Shown here in pieces: positions 16,395-24,432 of a stretch of 64,000 nt of DNA; within the stretch, counting starts at the first letter, position 1, and each line of letters starts with the position of its first letter. The stretch is from positions 1,116,001 through 1,180,000 of the forward strand of contig CAWCOY010000003.1 in NCBI GenBank assembly GCA_963797265.1. Reading direction: 5' to 3'. Below the pieces are notes generated by a model. The model worked only from the letters and a program-made list of their open reading frames with translations, did not search any database and was not told where the DNA came from. The DNA comes from DASUPK01 sp963797265. Its GTDB lineage: Bacteria; Actinomycetota; Thermoleophilia; Solirubrobacterales; 70-9. Position numbers and translations under genes: made by a program.

Positions 16395-16991
16395 CTACTC
16401 CGCAGCGTCGTAAAAGAGCCGCTGGCTGGTCGTTGAGTAGGGCTGATCCGGCGGCGGCTGCGGCTCCGTCTGCAGCGGGCCGCCGGAGAACTTGTCCCAG
16501 GAGCGGAGGTGGGGCAGGGGGTCGGTGCGGCTGCCGCCGGCGAACCAGCGTCCCTTCCAGAGCTCGAAGTGAAGGTGGCAGACACCGCTGTCGGTGCCGG
16601 TGTGGCTGACCGAGCCGAGTCGCTCGCCGGCCCGCACCTTCTTGCGGGCGCGCTGCCAGGAGCGTCCCTTCATGTGCCCGTAGACGAAGTCGAAGCGTGT
16701 TCCCTTGCCGCGGAGCACCACGTAGAAGCCGTAGCCCGTGGAGTAGCCGGCGGACTTCACGACCCCATCGTGGGCGGCGACGATCGGCGCGCCGCAATCG
16801 GCGATGACGTCCTGCCCGAGGTGGCGGGAGCCGTCGGCGCGCTTCACCCCGAAGCCGGTCACCGCCAGGTCGCCGTAGTTGTGGGCGCCCCTGAGCGGAT
16901 ATCGGTAGGCGGGCTTGGCGTCCGCGGGTGCGGCGACCAGGGCCGACGCGGCGGCTACCGCGAGCGCTGGGATCAGTCGGTGGACGCGCAT
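16395..16991 (-). CDS. Secreted M23 metallopeptidase
   Basis: A 198-residue protein with a signal peptide (MRVHRLIPALAVAAASALVAAPADA) and an M23/LytM domain with zinc ligands HLGQD and HLHFELW, and the GHMKGRSW region. It is expected to cut peptide cross-links in peptidoglycan. The start at 16991 is preferred because the signal peptide begins there. It lies 63 bases behind a paralogous M23 gene and is probably expressed from the same riboswitch-controlled promoter. Confidence 0.88.
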   Translation of the reverse strand: MRVHRLIPALAVAAASALVAAPADAKPAYRYPLRGAHNYGDLAVTGFGVKRADGSRHLGQDVIADCGAPIVAAHDGVVKSAGYSTGYGFYVVLRGKGTRFDFVYGHMKGRSWQRARKKVRAGERLGSVSHTGTDSGVCHLHFELWKGRWFAGGSRTDPLPHLRSWDKFSGGPLQTEPQPPPDQPYSTTSQRLFYDAAE

Positions 16992-17054
16992 GTCCACGCT
17001 GGAACACGCCAAGGGGCCGGTTGTAGCACCGGGTCCCGGCTGCGCAGTTAAGGC

Positions 17055-17654
17055 CTAGTAGCCCGCGTAGGTCCGCAGGTAGGGCAGCGGGTCGACCGGA
17101 TGCCCACCGCGATACCACTTGCCGAACCAGAGCTCGAAGTGGAGGTGGCAGGCGGTGGCGTCGCCGGTCTGGCCGACGATCCCGATCTGCTGGCCCGGCA
17201 TGACGACCTGGCCCTTGCGGACCGAGGCACGCGCCGCCAGGTGGGCGTACATGTAGTCCTGGTGGAGCTTCTTGTTGCGGATCACCACGTAGTTGCCGGC
17301 CAACCTCTGGAACCTCACCCACTTGACCTTGGCCCGGCTCACGGCGATCAGCGGGGTGCCGCAGGAGGCCATGATGTCCTGGCCCTGGTGGCTGTGGCCG
17401 GAGCGGGCCGCCCCGAAGCCCTGCCCGATGGTGTGCGAGCCGGAGACCGGGAAGATCATCGATCCGGCCGGGGCCGTTGGGGTGGTGGTAGTGGGAGGCG
17501 TCGTCGTCGTGGACCCCGGGGCACCGGTCCCGCCACTCTGCGCGAACGAGAGCCCGGTGCCGAACATCGCGATCGTCACCCCCGCCACGGCGAGCGCTGC
17601 CACCACCCGGCGGGGCGTGCGACGAACCGGCTTGTCGGAACCTGCCTCGACCAT
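17055..17654 (-). CDS. Secreted M23 metallopeptidase
   Basis: A 199-residue protein: Arg-rich start, membrane or signal segment (AALAVAGVTIAMFGTGLSFA), a Thr/Pro-rich linker of about 25 residues, then an M23/LytM domain with HSHQGQD, YAHLAA and CHLHFELW zinc and catalytic residues. It should hydrolyse peptidoglycan. Its mRNA carries a c-di-AMP riboswitch, which fits control of cell-wall hydrolases by osmotic signalling in actinobacteria. Confidence 0.9.
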   Translation of the reverse strand: MVEAGSDKPVRRTPRRVVAALAVAGVTIAMFGTGLSFAQSGGTGAPGSTTTTPPTTTTPTAPAGSMIFPVSGSHTIGQGFGAARSGHSHQGQDIMASCGTPLIAVSRAKVKWVRFQRLAGNYVVIRNKKLHQDYMYAHLAARASVRKGQVVMPGQQIGIVGQTGDATACHLHFELWFGKWYRGGHPVDPLPYLRTYAGY

Positions 17655-17659
17655 GCTCT

Positions 17660-17800
17660 CTGCGGCCTGCGGAGTTAGCTGTCGGGCTCGCGCCGAGAGT
17701 GGCGCTACGAACCAGTCGGTTGCGATTCGCCCCTGGGGGTTGATCCCCTTCGGGTCCCCCGCTCCCCCCGGCGTGCCGGGGAGATTTGGCCATCGATTGG
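17660..17800 (-). ncRNA. c-di-AMP (ydaO/yuaA) riboswitch
   Basis: The minus strand shows the strongly conserved end of this class, GAGCCCGACAGCTAACTCC followed by GCAGGC (17689 to 17665), and the earlier GGGGGACCC...GGGGCGAATC segment near 17760-17720. It lies directly in front of the M23 peptidase gene, its classical actinobacterial target. In known examples high c-di-AMP turns expression off. Recognition is by these motifs; exact ends are approximate. Confidence 0.9.
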
Positions 17801-17806
17801 AGCGGC

Positions 17807-17812
17807 AGTATA
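17807..17812 (-). promoter_or_regulatory. -10 box TATACT of riboswitch transcript
   Basis: Read on the minus strand, TATACT lies about 10 bases before the riboswitch start and just after the terminator hairpin of the ABC operon. Confidence 0.5.
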
Positions 17813-17814
17813 AC

Positions 17815-17846
17815 GAGAGGACCGGGGGCTAAGCCCCGGCCCTCTC
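17815..17846 (-). terminator. Terminator hairpin of ABC operon
   Basis: GAGAGG-CCGGGG stem pairs with CCCCGG-CCTCTC arms around a short CTAAG loop. It stands between the end of the osmoprotectant operon and the promoter of the riboswitch. No long T-run follows. Confidence 0.6.
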
Positions 17847-17868
17847 TGCAAAACGGCTTCGCCATCAA

Positions 17869-17899
17869 ACGGGTCGCGCCTGGCGGCGCGCCCTCGCAT
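17869..17899 (-). repeat. Palindromic repeat, copy b
   Basis: On the minus strand GATGCGAGGGCGC, a short GC-rich loop, then GCGCGACCCGT, starting right at the stop codon of the substrate-binding protein gene. Same ends as the copies at 22321 and 33395. Confidence 0.75.
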
Positions 17900-18883
17900 C
17901 TACTGGATGTAGCCGTCCTCCTTCAGGTACTGCGTCGCGACGTCGGCGGGATCCTGCTTGTCGATGTCGACGCGCGCATTCAGCTCCTGCATGACCGGCA
18001 GGGTGAGCCCCTGCTGGACCTTCTCGATCGTCGCCATGTAGTCCGGCCCGGCCTTCTGGACTGTCGACTGGTCGGTGACCCAGATGACGTTCCCGGACGG
18101 GAAGATCCCCTTGTCGTCCTGCAGCAGGACGTACTTGTCCGGGTTGGCCGAGAGCTGGGCATCCGAGGTGAACACGATCGACGCGTCCGCCTGGCCCTTG
18201 TCGAGCACGGTGTACCGGAGCCCGATGTCCACCGGGTTGAACGACTTGAACTGGAGGCCGTAGACGTCCTGCAGGCCGACCAGGCAGTCCGCCCGCTCAC
18301 GGCACTCAGGTGAGCCGTACAGGGTCAGGTCCTGGGACTTGCCCTGGAGGTCGGAGATCTTGGTCGCCCCGAGCTCGTCAGCCTTCGTCTTCAGCATTCC
18401 CAGCGCGTTCGCGTCGGCGAACGGCGTCGGCTGGAAGGCCGTCTGGCCCTTCGGCTCGAGCTGCTGCTTCGCCTGGGTGTACGCCGCCTGGGCATCGGCC
18501 GGGACCGTGTCCTTGCCGAAGATCGACTGGAGGAGCGTCGAGGTGTACTCCGGGTACCCGCTGATCTCTCCGTCCTGGAGCGCCTTGTAGGCGATCACCT
18601 CGGACCCCAGGTTGAGGTTGGCCTTCACGTCGTAGCCCGCCGCCTGGAGAGCCTGCGCGTAGATGTTCCCGAGGATGTACTCCTCGGTGAAGTTCTTGGA
18701 ACCCACTGTGAGCTGGATCCCGTTGTTGGCCGGGTTCGACTTGATCAGATTCGCGGAGTTGCCACCGCTCGTCCCGGTGTCGTTGTCGTCGTCGCCACCC
18801 CCACACGCTGCGACGCCGAGAGCCAGCACAAGCGCCGCAATCAGCGCGTAGCCCGCCCTCAGTCGCGAATTACCGGTCACCAC
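17900..18883 (-). CDS. Osmoprotectant/glycine betaine ABC substrate-binding lipoprotein
   Basis: A 327-residue OpuC/ProX-type binding protein: signal peptide with lipobox LGVAACGGG, an Asp/Ser-rich linker, then VGSKNFTEEYILGNIYAQAL, the typical beginning of the quaternary-amine-binding fold, and ISGYPEYTSTLLQ. It captures choline, glycine betaine or carnitine outside the cell and delivers it to the two permeases. It starts on GTG 18883 with a strong GAGAGGAGGG site. It is the last gene of the operon starting at 21594. Confidence 0.92.
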   Translation of the reverse strand: MVTGNSRLRAGYALIAALVLALGVAACGGGDDDNDTGTSGGNSANLIKSNPANNGIQLTVGSKNFTEEYILGNIYAQALQAAGYDVKANLNLGSEVIAYKALQDGEISGYPEYTSTLLQSIFGKDTVPADAQAAYTQAKQQLEPKGQTAFQPTPFADANALGMLKTKADELGATKISDLQGKSQDLTLYGSPECRERADCLVGLQDVYGLQFKSFNPVDIGLRYTVLDKGQADASIVFTSDAQLSANPDKYVLLQDDKGIFPSGNVIWVTDQSTVQKAGPDYMATIEKVQQGLTLPVMQELNARVDIDKQDPADVATQYLKEDGYIQ

Positions 18884-18950
18884 GTGACCCTCCTCTCGTC
18901 TGGGGCCGGCTCCGACCCCTGGAATGGACCGCGTAAGCCTAAGGCCCTGT

Positions 18951-19679
18951 CTATGCGCCTGCACCGGCGCGCGCGACCGTCAGGCCCCGCGGAGTGAGCA
19001 GCCATTGCACGCCGGCGAGACCGAACTCCAGGCCCAGGGCGAGCAGGGCGATCAGAATCGCCCCGGCAACCACTCCCTGGTCCCCGTAGACGTTGCGGTT
19101 GATGATGTAGTCGCCGAGGGTGCTGAGGCCGGCGAGGGAGGCGAGCGCGACGGTCGCGACGATGTTGACGGCGGCCGTTCGAACCCCCGCCATGATCGTC
19201 GGCACGGCCAACGGCAGCTCCACCCTCAAGATCGACTGCAGGCCGGTCATCCCCATGCCCCGCGCGGCCTCCACCGCGTTCCGGTCCACCTGGCTCATTC
19301 CCACATAGGTATTGGTCAGGATCGGCGGGATGCCGAGGATGGCGAAGGCGAAGGTGACGTTCGCGAGCCCCACGCCGATGTAAGCGGCGACGAACGCGAT
19401 CAGCGCGAGCTCGGGCACCGCCCTGCCCGCGTTGCCGAGGGCGATAGCGAAGGTCTCACCCCTTCGATAGTGCCCGAGGATGATCCCGACGGGGAGAGCA
19501 ACCGCGGCCGCAACGCCGAGGGCGAGGAAGGTGACCTTGAGGTGCTCTCCTACAAGAGAGAGCGACTTGTCAGGGCCGCCGACGAGGTTGTCGCCGATTC
19601 GCGCCTTCTGCTGGTGGAGGATGAAGTCGAAGGCGTCGCCGAAGGTGCCGAGGAAGCCGAGGTGGATCACATTGCTCAT
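18951..19679 (-). CDS. Osmoprotectant ABC permease (OpuB/ProW type)
   Basis: A 242-residue protein with a polar start and five to six membrane helices, carrying the binding-protein-dependent transport loop EAARGMGMTGLQSILRVELPLAVPTIMAGVRTA (EAA motif). It is one of two permease subunits of the quaternary-amine importer. The ATG overlaps the stop of the other permease (ATGA), fixing the start. Confidence 0.92.
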   Translation of the reverse strand: MSNVIHLGFLGTFGDAFDFILHQQKARIGDNLVGGPDKSLSLVGEHLKVTFLALGVAAAVALPVGIILGHYRRGETFAIALGNAGRAVPELALIAFVAAYIGVGLANVTFAFAILGIPPILTNTYVGMSQVDRNAVEAARGMGMTGLQSILRVELPLAVPTIMAGVRTAAVNIVATVALASLAGLSTLGDYIINRNVYGDQGVVAGAILIALLALGLEFGLAGVQWLLTPRGLTVARAGAGA

Positions 19680-20412
19680 GCCAGCGCCTCCATGGACGGC
19701 CGGCGCCAGGGAGCGAGCAGGCGCTGGGCGAGCAGCAGAAGCAGGTCGAACACGATCGCCATCACGATCATCAGGCCGCCCGCGATGACGATGTTCGTCT
19801 TGAAGCTGATCTGCTGGTAGAGCGGTTGGCCGAGCGTGTTGACGTTGGCGAACACCATCAGGCTCGCGATCGCCACCGTGGAGACCGTCGCGATCCGCAG
19901 CCCGGCGATGATCTCGGGCAGGGCAAGCGGCAGCTCGACGCGCCAAAGAAGCTGGCGATCGGTCATACCCATGCCTCGCCCTGCGTCCTTGCTCTCGGGC
20001 GGGACATTGGCGAGGCCGGCGACGATGTTCCGGTAGATGATCTGGAGCGTGTAGACGGAGAGGACGATGATCGCCGTCGTCGTGCCCAGACCCGTGATCG
20101 GCAGGAGCAGGAAGATGAAGGCGAGGGACGGGATCGTGTAGAGGATGCCGGTGGCGCCGGTGAAGCTTGGGATCAGCCAGCTGCGACCGTGGGAGACCAG
20201 CGCCATGCCGAAGGCGGCGGCGAAGCCGATCGCGACGCAGACCAGAACGAGGAGCACATGGTTGACCAGGGGGGTCGTGTAGCGGTCGAAGTTGTCGATC
20301 GCCCAGTCAAAGCAGAACGCCTTGTTCTGAGCCTGACAGGGGGCGTTTGGACCGGTCCGGTTGTGGATCTCCACCTGCCCGATGACGGGCGCCAGCTGGG
20401 CGACAGGCGCGG

Positions 20413-20416
<4 letters not shown>
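19676..20416 (-). CDS. Osmoprotectant ABC permease (OpuB/ProW type)
   Basis: A 246-residue permease with about six membrane helices and the EAA loop DAGRGMGMTDRQLLWRVELP. An N-terminal stretch of about 45 residues (with Cys near 27 and 35) precedes the first helix and is longer than usual. It pairs with the following permease to form the channel of the importer. It overlaps the ATPase gene by 4 bases. Confidence 0.9.
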
Positions 20417-21594
<1,178 letters not shown>

Positions 21595-21601
21595 CTCGGC
21601 G

Positions 21602-21607
21602 ATCCTA
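21602..21607 (-). promoter_or_regulatory. Leaderless -10 box TAGGAT of ABC operon
   Basis: On the minus strand TAGGAT is followed after 7 bases by the GTG start at 21594, with no ribosome site. Confidence 0.5.
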
Positions 21608-21647
21608 CTCTCGGCACGAGCCGGTCGCCGGGGCCGGGCAAGCTGGC

Positions 21648-21653
21648 TATCAT
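21648..21653 (+). promoter_or_regulatory. -10 box TATCAT of rplM
   Basis: TATCAT lies 31 bases before the first rplM ATG; transcription would begin at about 21660, exactly at the start of the hairpin that follows. Confidence 0.5.
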
Positions 21654-21659
21654 CCGGCG

Positions 21660-21684
21660 GCCGCGGAGGTGCGCGGCTCTTTTT
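21660..21684 (+). promoter_or_regulatory. Terminator-like hairpin in rplM leader
   Basis: GCCGCG pairs with CGCGGC around the loop GAGGTG, followed by TCTTTTT and then at once by the ATG at 21685. It looks like an intrinsic terminator placed between the promoter and the first codon, with the only Shine-Dalgarno-like sequence (GGAGGT) inside the loop. This would suit attenuation or autoregulation of the L13-S9 operon. Confidence 0.5.
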
Positions 21685-22137
21685 ATGGCTACTGCGACTG
21701 CGATGAGGACCTATCAGGCGACTGCCCAGGACCGTGATCGATCCTGGTACGTCGTCGATGCCGAGAGCAAGACCCTGGGACGGCTGGCCACTCAGATCGC
21801 GAATGTGCTGCGCGGCAAGCGTAAGCCGACCTATACGCCCCACGTCGACGTCGGCGACTTCGTGATCGTGGTCAACGCGGAGAAGGTGGCTGTGACCGGC
21901 GACAAGCGGGAGAAGAAGCTCTACTGGCGCCACAGCGGCTACCCCGGCGGAATCCGCTCCCGCACCCTCGGAGATCTGCTCGAGAAGCGTCCCGAGGAGG
22001 TCATCCGCCGCGCGGTCAAGGGAATGCTGCCTCGCAACCGGCTGGCACGGCAGCAGCTTCGCAAGCTCAAGGTCTACGCGGGACCCGACCATCCCCATCA
22101 GGCACAGAAGCCCGAGCAGCTGGAGATCGAGACTTAG
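21685..22137 (+). CDS. rplM: 50S ribosomal protein L13
   Basis: A 150-residue L13 (144 if started at the second ATG, 21703). It shows SWYVVDAESKTLGRLAT, the KPTYTPHVDVGDFVIVVNA block and the LPRNRLARQQLRKLKVYAG end. It is an early assembly protein of the large ribosomal subunit. The next gene, rpsI, begins directly after the stop, the usual L13-S9 pair. Confidence 0.95.
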   Translation: MATATAMRTYQATAQDRDRSWYVVDAESKTLGRLATQIANVLRGKRKPTYTPHVDVGDFVIVVNAEKVAVTGDKREKKLYWRHSGYPGGIRSRTLGDLLEKRPEEVIRRAVKGMLPRNRLARQQLRKLKVYAGPDHPHQAQKPEQLEIET

Positions 22138-23007
22138 ATGCAGGACGAAGAGCGGCAGCGCGAGCAGCCCGAGGAGGGCACTCCCGAGCAGCAGCAGGCC
22201 GACGAGCAGCAGGCCCCGGAGGAGGCCGCGCCCGAGGAGGGCGGCACCCCGGAGCGTGGTGAGGAGGACGGCACTCCCGACGAGGAGGCCCTCTCCGAGG
22301 ACGCCGCGAGCGAGGACGATGATGCGAGGGCGCGCGACAGCGCGACCCGTGATACGGAGCTGGAGCAGGGCGGCGATGGGCCGCGGGCACAGGAGCCCGC
22401 GACCGCCGCCCCCGCCAGACAGGAGGGCGGCAAGAAGGAGGACGTCGTACCGGGGGCCGAGCTCGACCCGATCGCGATAGAGCCCGAGCGTGAGCTCGAC
22501 GCCGAGGAGCGCGCCCGCCGCGAGGCCGAGGAGGAGGAGCGCCTGCGGCGCGAGCGGGAGCTGATCGGCGACGTCGACGAGGTCGCCCCCGTCGCAGCGG
22601 AGCCCGCCAAGCTCGAAGGCGATGCCACCTACTCTGCGACCGGCAAGCGCAAGTCCTCCGTCGCCCGCGTGATCCTGCGGCAGGGCAGCGGCAACATCCA
22701 GATCAACAAGCGAGCGCTCGAGGAGTACTTCCCGCGCTCCTATCTGCAGTCGATCGCCAAGCAGGCGCTCACCCAGACCGGCTACGAGGGCAACGTCGAT
22801 GTGCGCATTCGCGTTCACGGCGGCGGCATCTCCGGCCAGGCGTCGGCGGTCCGACATGGGATCGCCCGCGCGCTCTGCGACGTCGACCCCGCGCTGCGTC
22901 CCGAGCTCAAGCGCCGCGGGATGCTGACCCGCGACGCCCGCGTCAAGGAGCGCCGCAAGGCCGGCCTGAAGAAGGCCCGCAAGAAGCCCCAGTTCTCTAA
23001 GCGTTAG
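22138..23007 (+). CDS. rpsI: 30S ribosomal protein S9 with long acidic N-terminal extension
   Basis: The last 130 residues are a normal S9 (TGKRKSSVARVILRQGSG ... KKARKKPQFSKR, with the C-terminal Lys/Arg that touches P-site tRNA). They are preceded by about 160 residues of low-complexity Glu/Gln/Pro/Ala and then Glu/Arg coiled-coil-like sequence. The ATG follows the rplM stop directly, so the extension is part of the operon frame. Part of the extension (22321-22350) is encoded by a copy of the palindromic repeat. The extension is far longer than the 20-40 residues usual in actinobacteria. Confidence 0.93.
   Translation: MQDEERQREQPEEGTPEQQQADEQQAPEEAAPEEGGTPERGEEDGTPDEEALSEDAASEDDDARARDSATRDTELEQGGDGPRAQEPATAAPARQEGGKKEDVVPGAELDPIAIEPERELDAEERARREAEEEERLRRERELIGDVDEVAPVAAEPAKLEGDATYSATGKRKSSVARVILRQGSGNIQINKRALEEYFPRSYLQSIAKQALTQTGYEGNVDVRIRVHGGGISGQASAVRHGIARALCDVDPALRPELKRRGMLTRDARVKERRKAGLKKARKKPQFSKR
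22321..22350 (+). repeat. Palindromic repeat, copy c, inside rpsI
   Basis: GATGCGAGGGCGC-GCGACA-GCGCGACCCGT lies in frame within the S9 extension and is translated as DARARDSATRD. It is nearly the same as copy b after the ABC operon, apart from the loop. Confidence 0.75.
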
Positions 23008-23020
23008 CGTCCCGCCCGAG

Positions 23021-24331
23021 GTGGCGGAGAGAAAACTCTTCGGGACCGATGGCGTCCGTGGGCCCGTCGGGGAGCTGCTCACGCCGGATCTGGCGGTGCG
23101 GCTCGGTCGGGCGGCTGCGCTGCAGTCCGAGGCCGAGCGACCCCAGGTCCTGATCGTGCGCGACTCGCGCGAGTCCGGGCCGATGCTGGAGGAGGCTCTC
23201 GCCGCGGGAGTGGCGGCCGGAGGCGGGGACGCGATGCTGGGCGGCGTCCTGCCGACGCCGGCGGCGTCGGTGCTCGCCCGCCGCCTGAGCTTCGATCTCG
23301 CCGGGGTCGTCTCCGCCTCGCACAACCCCTACGCGGACAACGGGATCAAGTTCTTCGACTCGCGAGGGATCAAGCTCGACGACGACGCGGAGGCCGCGAT
23401 CGAGGCACGTCTGGAGGAGCAGACCGGAGAGCGGGTCGGGGGCGTGCGCCCGCTCGAAGGCGCCTTCGACGACTACATCCGGGAGCTCCGCAGCGCCTTC
23501 CAGCTCGACTTGGCCGGAATGCGGATCGCCCTCGACTGCGCGAACGGGGCCACTTACAGGGCCGCCCCGGTGATCTTCGCCGCCCTTGGTGCCGAGCTCG
23601 AGCTCACCGGCGTGGAGCCCGACGGCCGGAACATCAACGCCGATTGCGGCTCGACCCATCCCGAGGGTCTGATCGGATTGGTGCGCTCCTCGGGCGCCGA
23701 CATCGGCTTCGCCTATGACGGCGACGGCGATCGGATGCTGGCGGTCGATGGCGCCGGGAAGCTGCACGACGGCGACGACCTGATCGCGCTCGTCGCCAAG
23801 GACCTGCAGAAGCGCGGGGAGTTGGAGGGCGGAGTGGCCGTGACCGTGATGACGAACTACGGCTTCCTGACGGCGATGCGAGAGGCCGGGATCGAGGTCG
23901 AGCAGACCCAGGTCGGCGATCGCTATGTGATCGAGGCCCTGCGCGAGCGCGACTGGCGGCTGGGGGGCGAGCAGTCCGGCCACATCGTCTGGACCGACTT
24001 CACGCCGACCGGGGACGGGATCGCCGCCTCTCTTCTCGTCCTGCGCGCCCTGGGCGGGCGACGGCTCGAGGACACGGAGCCGTTCAAGCGCCTGCCGCAG
24101 CGGCTTGAGAACGTGCGCGTCGCCGACCGCGGTGCGATCGAGGGCGCGACCGCGCTGTGGAGCGCCGTGAATGAGGAGAACGACAAGCTCGAGGGCCGCG
24201 GGCGCGTCCTGGTTCGGGCCTCCGGGACCGAGCCGCTCCTGCGAGTGATGGTCGAGGCGCCGGATGCCGAGGAGTGCGAGGCGGTCACCAATCGCCTCGT
24301 TGATGTGGCCAAGCGGCTGCTAGGCCGCTGA
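23021..24331 (+). CDS. glmM: Phosphoglucosamine mutase
   Basis: A 436-residue alpha-D-phosphohexomutase: KLFGTDGVRGPVG start, phosphoserine loop VSASHNPYADNGIK (active Ser), metal loop AYDGDGDRM, sugar loop GGEQSGHIV, and phosphate site VRASGTEPLLRVM. It converts glucosamine-6-phosphate to glucosamine-1-phosphate for UDP-GlcNAc. GTG start 13 bases after rpsI. It lies just before glmS, the preceding step. Confidence 0.95.
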   Translation: MAERKLFGTDGVRGPVGELLTPDLAVRLGRAAALQSEAERPQVLIVRDSRESGPMLEEALAAGVAAGGGDAMLGGVLPTPAASVLARRLSFDLAGVVSASHNPYADNGIKFFDSRGIKLDDDAEAAIEARLEEQTGERVGGVRPLEGAFDDYIRELRSAFQLDLAGMRIALDCANGATYRAAPVIFAALGAELELTGVEPDGRNINADCGSTHPEGLIGLVRSSGADIGFAYDGDGDRMLAVDGAGKLHDGDDLIALVAKDLQKRGELEGGVAVTVMTNYGFLTAMREAGIEVEQTQVGDRYVIEALRERDWRLGGEQSGHIVWTDFTPTGDGIAASLLVLRALGGRRLEDTEPFKRLPQRLENVRVADRGAIEGATALWSAVNEENDKLEGRGRVLVRASGTEPLLRVMVEAPDAEECEAVTNRLVDVAKRLLGR

Positions 24332-24432
24332 AATTTGAGCGAGGGGCGTAGCACCGAGCGGTTATGCCGGGCGGCCGCGTGCAGCCGCGACTTCATGGCG
24401 AAGCCGTATAGGACTACCCTGTACCGCCTCTT

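Noticed and set aside
22997..23983. Long minus-strand frame opposite glmM
   Set aside because: It has the His/Asp/Arg/Leu-rich composition of an antisense shadow in GC-rich DNA, and glmM has all of its catalytic motifs.
24341..24410. GCGAGGGGCG ... GAGCGG and GGCGAAGCCGT sequences before glmS as a further copy of the palindromic repeat
   Set aside because: The similarity to the GATGCGAGGGCGC/GCGACCCGT ends is too weak and the spacing does not fit.
24332..24432. glmS ribozyme before glmS
   Set aside because: The 100-base gap lacks the conserved core, and such ribozymes are typical of Firmicutes.
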